Shown: one piece after another, positions 1 through 4,684 of the stretch
Layout of the letters: each line of letters begins with the position of its first letter
Position numbering within the stretch: the stretch's first letter is position 1
Assembly (NCBI GenBank): GCA_030630395.1
Contig: DAOVNE010000067.1
Location: 1 to 7,126 of the forward strand
Length of the DNA: 7,126 bases
DNA from: Candidatus Eiseniibacteriota bacterium
Lineage (GTDB): Bacteria > Joyebacterota > Joyebacteria > Joyebacterales > Joyebacteraceae
Direction: 5' to 3'
The notes under the pieces: model-generated
Databases searched by the model: none
Told to the model about the DNA's origin: nothing
What the model saw: only the letters and a program-made list of their open reading frames with translations
Translations under genes and position numbers: made by a program

Positions 1-1
1 C

Positions 2-277
2 TTCCAGGGCGATGATACAACCTGGCGCCACAGAGACCATGCTACATCTCTCAGCGTTGGTGTCACCGGAGTTCTGGGAGTGCAGTGGGCACCGGCCGAG
101 TGGTACGCCCTGCACGTCGAATATCGTGCAGTCGCCGCATACGTCAGGGATATGCGCGTGACGCACTGGTATCACGCAGAGGAATCCTACGAGGAAACGA
201 GAAAGGACGAGCAGACGAATAGTGACTTCGAGTTCGATCCCATGAGCGTGCAAGCCGGGGTCTCAATCTACTTCTAG
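2..277 (+). CDS. C-terminal end of an outer-membrane beta-barrel protein (5' truncated)
   Basis: The frame is open from the first complete codon at position 2 to the TAG at 275-277, giving the last 91 residues of a longer protein whose start lies outside the window. The fragment has stretches of alternating polar and hydrophobic residues typical of beta strands (SLSVGVTGVLGV, then YALHVEYRAVAAYV). Between these and the last strand is a charged, Glu/Lys-rich segment that would suit an extracellular loop. It ends SVQAGVSIYF, with hydrophobics at every second position and a terminal Phe, which is the classic C-terminal signature recognised by the BAM assembly machinery. I infer an outer-membrane porin-like or receptor-like barrel, but too little is present to assign a family or substrate. 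The next gene starts 29 bases downstream on the same strand. Confidence 0.6.
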   Translation, partial: FQGDDTTWRHRDHATSLSVGVTGVLGVQWAPAEWYALHVEYRAVAAYVRDMRVTHWYHAEESYEETRKDEQTNSDFEFDPMSVQAGVSIYF

Positions 278-298
278 ATGATGTGGGGAGTGTCCTCC

Positions 299-303
299 GG
301 AGG
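299..303 (+). promoter_or_regulatory. Shine-Dalgarno site deciding the EamA transporter start
   Basis: GGAGG lies three bases before the ATG at 307. The spacing is short, but the in-frame GTG at 283 has no purine-rich site before it, only the end of the previous gene. The ATG start also puts a short basic segment directly before the first membrane helix. The site is the right half of a perfect 10-base palindrome, CCTCCGGAGG (294-303). Confidence 0.5.
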
Positions 304-306
304 CGC

Positions 307-1362
307 ATGACCGACAGAAGAAACACAGGTTCTTTCGTTGGCGCGGGTTTGCTTGCGGCGTTTCTGTTCGGCGCCGCCACGCCGGCCAGCAAGGCGCTCC
401 TGCATGACGTGGAACCTCAAGCGCTGGCCGGCCTGCTCTACATAGGCGCGGCCATTGGCGTCCTGCCCATCGTGTTCCGTGAACGCTCCTTCCGGTTGCC
501 TTGGCGTCTCGGACGGCGCACGGGCCTTCTTCTGGCCGGTGCAGTCGTGTCCGGCGGCGTGCTCGGTCCGTGGCTCCTGTTGCTCGGTCTCAAAGCCATC
601 CGATCCGGGTCGGTCTCGCTCCTTCTCACTCTGGAACTCGTCGCCACAGTTCTGCTCGGTCGTTTTGTGTTTCGGGAGCACCTGTCCGGGAGAGGTTGGC
701 TTGGAGCAGCAGGAACGCTTGCGGCCGCCGTGCTTCTGGCCGCGGGAGAAGGCCCGTCAGGTGTGCTCGCCGCCCTGCTCGTGGGTGCAGGCTGTCTTCT
801 CTGGGGATTCGACAATCACTTCACGGCTCTGATCGATGGGATCACGCCGGCTCAGACTACCCTTTGGAAAGGTACTGTGGCCGGCCTGTTCAATCTCATC
901 GTGGGTGGAGCCATACTCGGCGGCGTCGGCAGCACGACTTCCGCGCTGCTGGCCCTGGTAGTCGGGGCTTTTGCGTATGGGATCAGTATTGTTCTCTACA
1001 TCACTGCCGCACAGGGGCTTGGAGCCTCCCGGAGCCAGATGGTATTCTCCACTGCTCCGTTCTTCGGAGTGATTCTCTCCCTCCTGTTCCTGGGCGAATC
1101 GTTCAGCTGGGTTCAGGCGGGGGCGGCCGCGCTCGTTGGCGGCTCACTCGTGCTTCTGTTCGGTGAGCGACACGGTCACGTGCACCGTCACGATCCTGTG
1201 CTGCATAAGCACCGGCACCGTCACGATGACGGTCACCACAGCCACGAACATGCCGGTGTTCCGGCAGCCACGACTCACACTCACTCTCACGACCACGAAG
1301 CCAAGGAGCATGAGCACGTGCACTGGCCGGATCTTCACCATCGACACGACCACGAGGACTAG
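307..1362 (+). CDS. DMT-superfamily EamA-type transporter with histidine-rich C-terminal tail
   Basis: This is a 351-residue inner-membrane protein from the ATG at 307; a GTG at 283 would add eight residues. It has about ten hydrophobic segments in two EamA repeats. The first starts near residue 10 with GAATPASK and contains the end-of-repeat pattern LELVATVLLGRFVFREHL (109-126). The second repeat ends with STAPFFGVILSLLFLGES (248-265) and a Gly/Ala-rich last helix. Drug/metabolite transporters of this superfamily move small metabolites in or out of the cell. The unusual part is residues 288-351: 23 of 64 residues are His, many as HxH or HxHxH, mixed with Asp and Glu. His-rich cytoplasmic segments in other metal carriers, such as RcnA and several cation diffusion facilitators, bind Ni, Co or Zn. 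I therefore infer a divalent-metal role, with the tail on the cytoplasmic side if the usual ten-helix topology holds. The substrate cannot be read from the sequence. The gene probably shares a transcript with its neighbours, with 23 bases to the next one. Confidence 0.85.
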   Translation: MTDRRNTGSFVGAGLLAAFLFGAATPASKALLHDVEPQALAGLLYIGAAIGVLPIVFRERSFRLPWRLGRRTGLLLAGAVVSGGVLGPWLLLLGLKAIRSGSVSLLLTLELVATVLLGRFVFREHLSGRGWLGAAGTLAAAVLLAAGEGPSGVLAALLVGAGCLLWGFDNHFTALIDGITPAQTTLWKGTVAGLFNLIVGGAILGGVGSTTSALLALVVGAFAYGISIVLYITAAQGLGASRSQMVFSTAPFFGVILSLLFLGESFSWVQAGAAALVGGSLVLLFGERHGHVHRHDPVLHKHRHRHDDGHHSHEHAGVPAATTHTHSHDHEAKEHEHVHWPDLHHRHDHED

Positions 1363-1373
1363 GGTGATTCTTC

Positions 1374-1380
1374 AAGGAGG
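1374..1380 (+). promoter_or_regulatory. Strong Shine-Dalgarno site for the 1386 gene
   Basis: AAGGAGG is a near-perfect match to the 16S anti-Shine-Dalgarno sequence, with five bases to the ATG at 1386. It is among the strongest ribosome-binding sites in the window. It supports the reality and start of a gene whose product is not recognised. Confidence 0.7.
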
Positions 1381-1385
1381 GGAAC

Positions 1386-1901
1386 ATGGGGGAGCAGACG
1401 GTTGGCAGGTCTTCCATCCGGATATCCAAGCAGCTCTATCTGAGCACCATGATTGGGGCGTGGCTTCTCGCAATCATCTCCACGGTTCTCGCGTTCGCGG
1501 CTGATGAGCGCTTCGGCGTTGTCAGCATTCTCGCCCGCGTCATCCTCTTTGTGATCATCCTCCGCTTCTGGTATCAGGCGTGGTCAGCCATTCAGGATGG
1601 GCATGCGCGCACGACTCCAGGGAAGGCTATCGGCTTTCTGTGTATACCATTCTTCAACTTCTACTGGGTGTTCCAGGTGACGTGGGGGTTCGCCCAGGAT
1701 TTCAACAGCTACGCCTCACGGCACGGTCTGCGTGTGAATCCCCTGGACGAGAAGCTGTTTCTTGCGATACCGATCTTGAGTCTGGTGAGCCTCGCGCCAG
1801 TCGTTGGGCTCGCTGCCTATCTGGCCGAGATAGTTCTGTATCTCATCGCGATCGTCAAGATCTGCGATGGCGTGAATGCTTTCGGGGAAGGGAGACAATG
1901 A
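1386..1901 (+). CDS. Conserved-looking integral membrane protein of unknown function
   Basis: The product is 171 residues and the start is fixed by the strong Shine-Dalgarno site just upstream. Hydrophobic segments lie at about residues 21-38, 46-62, 81-98 and 127-157. The last is long enough for two helices, so four or five spans are likely. The most distinctive stretch is residues 78-98, PGKAIGFLCIPFF followed by NFYWVFQV, with conserved-looking Pro, Phe, Asn and Trp. It continues with WGFAQDFNSYASRHG (100-114), a probable amphipathic loop or helix. The C-terminal part carries KICDGVNAF (158-166). I recall similar GKAxGFxxIPFFNxYWxF proteins annotated only as membrane proteins in many bacteria, but cannot name a characterised family. 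It sits between a His-tailed transporter and a tiny membrane protein three bases downstream, so it is probably co-transcribed with both. No catalytic motif is visible. Confidence 0.75.
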   Translation: MGEQTVGRSSIRISKQLYLSTMIGAWLLAIISTVLAFAADERFGVVSILARVILFVIILRFWYQAWSAIQDGHARTTPGKAIGFLCIPFFNFYWVFQVTWGFAQDFNSYASRHGLRVNPLDEKLFLAIPILSLVSLAPVVGLAAYLAEIVLYLIAIVKICDGVNAFGEGRQ

Positions 1902-1904
1902 ACA

Positions 1905-2114
1905 ATGGGGAAGTCCAGGATGCCCAAGGGACTAAGGTGGTTGCTTTTCGCCGTCGGCGTGGGAACGCTCGTAGCTTCAGGGATCTACCTCGGGACTGCC
2001 ATGGGGGAGGGCGCCGCAGGTTGGCGGCTTCTCCGGGCCGGCACGTTCCTGCTTCTCGGTGTCTTCTTCGTGCTGAGGTACGGTGAGAGCACGAGTGGGT
2101 CCGATGGCAGCTAG
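1905..2114 (+). CDS. Small two-helix membrane protein, unknown function
   Basis: This 69-residue product begins three bases after the preceding stop. A basic N-terminus (MGKSRMPKGLR) is followed by one hydrophobic segment (about residues 12-32), a short Gly/Ala/Trp linker, and a second one (about 42-58) ending FFVLRYG. The tail is short and rich in Ser and Gly. The layout fits a helical hairpin in the inner membrane with both ends inside. The exact start is uncertain: ATG 1905 has a purine-rich stretch about ten bases upstream, and the in-frame ATG at 1920 also follows a GGGGAAG run. A competing ATG at 1898 overlaps the previous TGA but opens an Arg-rich frame that looks non-coding. Third codon positions are GC-rich in the chosen frame, as in the neighbouring genes. 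I do not recognise a family. Close packing suggests it works with, or is at least co-expressed with, the 1386 product. Confidence 0.6.
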   Translation: MGKSRMPKGLRWLLFAVGVGTLVASGIYLGTAMGEGAAGWRLLRAGTFLLLGVFFVLRYGESTSGSDGS

Positions 2115-2119
2115 AGGAG
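2114..2119 (+). promoter_or_regulatory. Shine-Dalgarno site deciding the GHL15-like gene start
   Basis: GAGGAG lies five bases before the ATG at 2125 and overlaps the last base of the preceding TAG stop (2112-2114). It favours ATG 2125 over the in-frame upstream ATG-type start at 2083. Starting at 2083 would overlap the small membrane gene and put 14 extra Arg-rich residues ahead of a good export signal. Confidence 0.7.
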
Positions 2120-2124
2120 AACGC

Positions 2125-3363
2125 ATGATCAAGCTGCAAGGACATACCAGATTCCTGGTCGTCCTCCTGGTCGTTCTGTCTCTTGTGACAATGCACGGTT
2201 GTGTAGATAGTCCAGCAGAGCCCAATGGGGATGATGATGCCACTGTCGACAGGAGCCCGCGTCTCGGCATCTGGTTGGCGAAGAAGGGCGAGCTGATCGA
2301 GCACGAGAGTGCTGCCTTTGATCTCGTCATGACGGGGTGGTTTGATGTGCAAGAGGCGGTGGACATCCGAGACCGCCATCCTTCGGCAATACTGCTGGCG
2401 GGTCTCTCACTCAACTGGGTATCCGGCGATACTACCTGGCAGACCTTCCTCGTGACCGTGGCCAACGGCGGCGATCCTGGTGGACCGCTCCAGATCACTG
2501 AGGACATGTTCCTGATGTACGATGATGATGAGGATGGCGTCCTGGACAGGCGGTGTGCGTTTCCCGGATGGGCGGATCCCGCGATCTACGCCATGGATCC
2601 CAGGCACACCGGGTGGCAGGAGCTGATTCTCAGCTTCTACGATGTCGTCGCAAGCCAGCCTCAGCACGACGGTGTGGTCGTGGACATGCTAGACGCCTAC
2701 TCTTTCTGCAGTGGCGCCTGGTCGGAGGGCGTGCCGATCCCGATAGATGCGGACGCTTGGGTCTCGGGGCAGGAACAGCTGCTGAGCACGCTTCGAGACA
2801 ACACCGCAGAGGACAAGTGGGTCATCGCCAACGCCGGGTGTGACTTCCCTGAGGGTTCACCGTTTCCGCAGTACTTGAACGGGTACCTGTTGGAGAACGC
2901 GCTGGGCGTGCAATGCGGTCTCGAACTGGACGAGCTACTTGCTTCCTCTCAAAGAGCGCTCGAGAGCACGAACGCGCCGCATGTCGTCGTCTACGCCGTA
3001 GACACGGACGACACGGGCGAGATCGACTGGCCTCGTCTCCGCACCGGTCTTGTGGCGAGCCTGCTCACGGATCACACCTACTTCGCCTTTGATTTCGGGC
3101 CTCGGGACCACGGTGGCGTAGCGGACTACTGGTTTCCCCAGTACTACGATGTGATGCTGGGAGACCCCACCGCTCCCTACTACTCGATCGACGGAGGCTA
3201 CCGTCGGGATTTCGAGGATGGGCTGATCGTGGCAGCAGTAGATGCTCCAATTGCATTGTCTCTGGGCACGTCTCATATAGATATCGCCACTGGGGCATCG
3301 GGAACGGACTTCACGGTTCCTCAAGGTGACGCCGGAGTCTTCTTGAGAGAAGATGTACAGTGA
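2125..3363 (+). CDS. Exported or lipoprotein GHL15/GH114-like putative glycoside hydrolase
   Basis: The protein has 412 residues. It starts with a basic n-region and a hydrophobic core (residues 10-22) ending MHGC (23-26). Cys26 could be lipidated, but M-H-G-C is a poor lipobox, so ordinary signal-peptidase cleavage is possible. The mature part begins RLGIWLAKKGEL and proceeds through alternating strand and helix segments suggesting a (beta/alpha)8 barrel. Examples are DLVMTGWFD (66-74), AILLAGLSLNWVS (88-100) and HDGVVVDMLDAY (181-192). By analogy with barrel hydrolases such as GH114, the acids in the last motif (Asp187, Asp190) and Glu257 in NGYLLEN (252-258) are the best catalytic candidates. 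The pattern matches my recollection of the 'hypothetical glycosyl hydrolase family 15' (GHL15) set. The C-terminal RRDFEDGLIVA (360-370) onward looks like a small beta domain. Two DxDx(D/T)GxxD loops (133-141 and 293-301) suggest calcium binding. The substrate is unknown and activity is inferred only. It is the last gene of the left block. Confidence 0.65.
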   Translation: MIKLQGHTRFLVVLLVVLSLVTMHGCVDSPAEPNGDDDATVDRSPRLGIWLAKKGELIEHESAAFDLVMTGWFDVQEAVDIRDRHPSAILLAGLSLNWVSGDTTWQTFLVTVANGGDPGGPLQITEDMFLMYDDDEDGVLDRRCAFPGWADPAIYAMDPRHTGWQELILSFYDVVASQPQHDGVVVDMLDAYSFCSGAWSEGVPIPIDADAWVSGQEQLLSTLRDNTAEDKWVIANAGCDFPEGSPFPQYLNGYLLENALGVQCGLELDELLASSQRALESTNAPHVVVYAVDTDDTGEIDWPRLRTGLVASLLTDHTYFAFDFGPRDHGGVADYWFPQYYDVMLGDPTAPYYSIDGGYRRDFEDGLIVAAVDAPIALSLGTSHIDIATGASGTDFTVPQGDAGVFLREDVQ

Positions 3364-3472
3364 ACCAGTGGGCGGCGCATTGCGGCTGCTGGCGGGCATG
3401 TCGCTCGTCCGAAGTCAGCCGCACACCCAGCGAATCTCCTTCCAGCAGGCACCGCGGTAGCGTCCACAGGAG

Positions 3473-3501
3473 TTGCCCGACGAGAGCGCCTGTGCTAGCG
3501 T
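3473..3501 (+). promoter_or_regulatory. Candidate sigma-70-type promoter for the right-hand gene block
   Basis: TTGCCC (3473-3478) and TAGCGT (3496-3501) are separated by 17 bases, the ideal spacing for a housekeeping promoter. A TG one base before the -10 element (3493-3494) makes it an extended -10 type. Matches to consensus are partial, four of six and three of six. It lies in the only longer spacer of the window (3364-3552, 189 bases), where a new transcription unit would be expected. I see no terminator hairpin with a T-run in that spacer. Transcription would start near 3508, giving a leader of about 45 bases before ATG 3553. Confidence 0.3.
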
Positions 3502-3552
3502 CGCCACGTGTGGGTTTTGGCACAGGGCGATCGTCAGTGGGGTGTCTTTCGA

Positions 3553-4011
3553 ATGCAGCCTGGAAAACCTCAGGGTAGAGATGCGGTTGAGTCCGCGACG
3601 ACAGGCTCCAGTCTGCGCAAGCTGCTTCTGATGTCCGCTGGAGTTCTCGCGGTCGGGTTGGGTGTTATCGGTGTCTTCCTGCCTCTTCTACCGACAACGC
3701 CCTTTCTGCTGCTTGCGGCAGCCTGCTTCATCCGCAGTTCAGACACGCTCTACGAGTGGCTCACGAATCACAGATGGTTCGGCACATACATCAAGAACTA
3801 CAGAGAGCATAGAGCAACCACCAGGATGACCAAGGTTGTGACGCTCGCACTGCTCTGGGGAACGATCGGGTACACTGCCTTAGTCGTCTTTGACGGCTGG
3901 CAGCTTCGCACTCTTCTACTTGTGGTCGCACTTGGTGTGACGATACACGTGCTGAGCCTCGGAACGATTGCAGGAGGGCGACCTGCGGAGGGAGAAGGGT
4001 CGGATGCGTAG
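3553..4011 (+). CDS. DUF454 (YbaN-like) inner-membrane protein
   Basis: The product is 152 residues from ATG 3553; a GTG at 3508 in the same frame would give 167. The family hallmark is plain: VFLPLLPTTPFLLLAAACF (41-59) followed by IRSSDTLYEWLTNHRWFGTY (60-79) and the basic segment IKNYREHRATTRMTK. This Pro-Leu-Leu-Pro-Thr-Thr-Pro block and the following Arg-Ser-Ser and His-Arg-Trp-Phe-Gly pattern define DUF454 (PF04304), typified by E. coli YbaN, an inner-membrane protein of about 125 residues with no settled function. Hydrophobic segments lie at about 26-45, 47-60, 94-113 and 118-135. The extra N-terminal 20 residues are hydrophilic and family-atypical, so the true start may be later, although no better Shine-Dalgarno site is visible. 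A GGGG run ten bases before 3553 is weak. The MarC-family gene follows after 18 bases, so the two are probably co-transcribed. Confidence 0.85.
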   Translation: MQPGKPQGRDAVESATTGSSLRKLLLMSAGVLAVGLGVIGVFLPLLPTTPFLLLAAACFIRSSDTLYEWLTNHRWFGTYIKNYREHRATTRMTKVVTLALLWGTIGYTALVVFDGWQLRTLLLVVALGVTIHVLSLGTIAGGRPAEGEGSDA

Positions 4012-4029
4012 CATGACAGGGGGGACACC

Positions 4030-4626
4030 ATGACAGTCTTTTCGGCGGCGGCACTTCTGTTTCTGGTGATGGACCCTTTCGGGAATATCCCACTCTTCAT
4101 GTCCGCGCTCAGCGAGGTGGATCGCGAGCGCCACGTTCGCATAATCGTCCGCGAACTCATCATCGCGTTCGTGGTTCTCATTGCCTTCCTCTTCACCGGA
4201 TCGCATCTGCTCAGAATGCTTCAGATATCGGGGTCCGCACTGAGCGCGGCAGGCGGCACGGTTCTTCTTCTCATTGCGATCAAGATGGTTTTCCCTCGAA
4301 CCGGGGGAGGACTGGCCGAGGAGACACCGGCGGGAGAGCCGTTCATCGTGCCGATGGCGATCCCCTACGTGGCCGGTCCGTCTGCTCTCGCCGCAGTCCT
4401 CCTCATCATGAGCAAGGAGCCCGGCCGGTGGCCGGAGTGGCTGGCGGCTCTGTCCATCTCATGGTTTCTCACGGGATTGATCCTGGCCACCTCGGGAATA
4501 CTCGCGCGGCGGCTGGGGAAGAAAGTACTGACCGCGATCGAGCGCCTGATGGGGATGCTGCTCGTGGCCATCGCGATCCAGATGCTCATGACCGGAGTGG
4601 CTCAGTTCATGGAATCGACGGGGTAG
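4030..4626 (+). CDS. MarC/YhgN-family (UPF0056) integral membrane protein
   Basis: The product is 198 residues, almost the same length as E. coli YhgN (197). It starts at ATG 4030 behind a strong AGGGGGGA Shine-Dalgarno site. Family signatures are clear: FLVMDPFGNIPLFMSAL (11-27) in the first helix, RELIIAFVVLIAFLFTG (41-57), the SGSALSAAGGTVLLLIAIKMVFP block (67-89), EPFIVPMAIPYVAGPSAL (103-120), and the final ERLMGMLLVAIAIQMLMTG (171-189). About six membrane helices in two halves are expected, each half with a Pro/Gly-rich re-entrant-like motif (DPFGNIP and PYVAGPS). The MarC name comes from E. coli multiple antibiotic resistance work, but later studies did not support a role in resistance, so transport function remains unproven. 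YhgN is the closest match I recall because of the GEPFIVPMAIP segment. It lies 18 bases after the DUF454 gene. Confidence 0.9.
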   Translation: MTVFSAAALLFLVMDPFGNIPLFMSALSEVDRERHVRIIVRELIIAFVVLIAFLFTGSHLLRMLQISGSALSAAGGTVLLLIAIKMVFPRTGGGLAEETPAGEPFIVPMAIPYVAGPSALAAVLLIMSKEPGRWPEWLAALSISWFLTGLILATSGILARRLGKKVLTAIERLMGMLLVAIAIQMLMTGVAQFMESTG

Positions 4627-4662
4627 GTTTGCCTGCGGTACGGGACCAGCTGAGCGAACCTG
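4624..4662 (+). other. Imperfect inverted repeat between the MarC-family and beta-helix genes
   Basis: The arm TAGGTTTGC (4624-4632) can pair with GCGAACCTG (4654-4662): seven Watson-Crick pairs and two G-U pairs, across a 21-base loop. The loop contains a further GGT/ACC possibility (4637-4639 with 4645-4647). The left arm begins with the TAG stop of the upstream gene, and the right arm ends ten bases before the next Shine-Dalgarno site. There is no T-run after it, so it is not a standard intrinsic terminator. It could be an intercistronic RNA hairpin or chance. Confidence 0.3.
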
Positions 4663-4672
4663 GCCACGTGAT

Positions 4673-4678
4673 AGGAGG
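4673..4678 (+). promoter_or_regulatory. Perfect Shine-Dalgarno site of the beta-helix gene
   Basis: AGGAGG with six bases to the ATG at 4685 is an ideal ribosome-binding site. It fixes the start ahead of a proper signal peptide and shows that the gene is translated independently of the upstream one, 58 bases away. Confidence 0.7.
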
Positions 4679-4684
4679 CGCCAC

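Noticed and set aside
274..815. Overlapping open frames of 125-135 residues on the - strand, and a + strand frame at 455-832
   Set aside because: All lie inside the EamA gene, have low-complexity Arg/Ser/Pro or Cys/Ser composition and show no domain.
1144..1353. 69-residue Val-rich frame antisense to the His-rich tail
   Set aside because: CAC and CAT codons read backwards give GTG and ATG, so Val and Met richness is an automatic consequence of the His tail.
1898..2086. ATG at 1898 overlapping the TGA of the 1386 gene (ATGA), opening a 62-residue frame
   Set aside because: The overlap looks like translational coupling, but the product is Arg-rich and without hydrophobic structure. The frame from 1905 over the same DNA gives two clean membrane helices.
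3320..3347. Inverted repeat CTCAAG / CTTGAG near the end of the GHL15-like gene
   Set aside because: It lies within the coding region with a 16-base loop and no T-run, so it is not a usable terminator call.
3360..3578. 72-residue + strand frame in the spacer after the GHL15-like gene, and a - strand frame at 3311-3523
   Set aside because: Composition is Ser/Arg/Cys-rich without recognisable structure, there is no good ribosome-binding site, and both overlap real genes.
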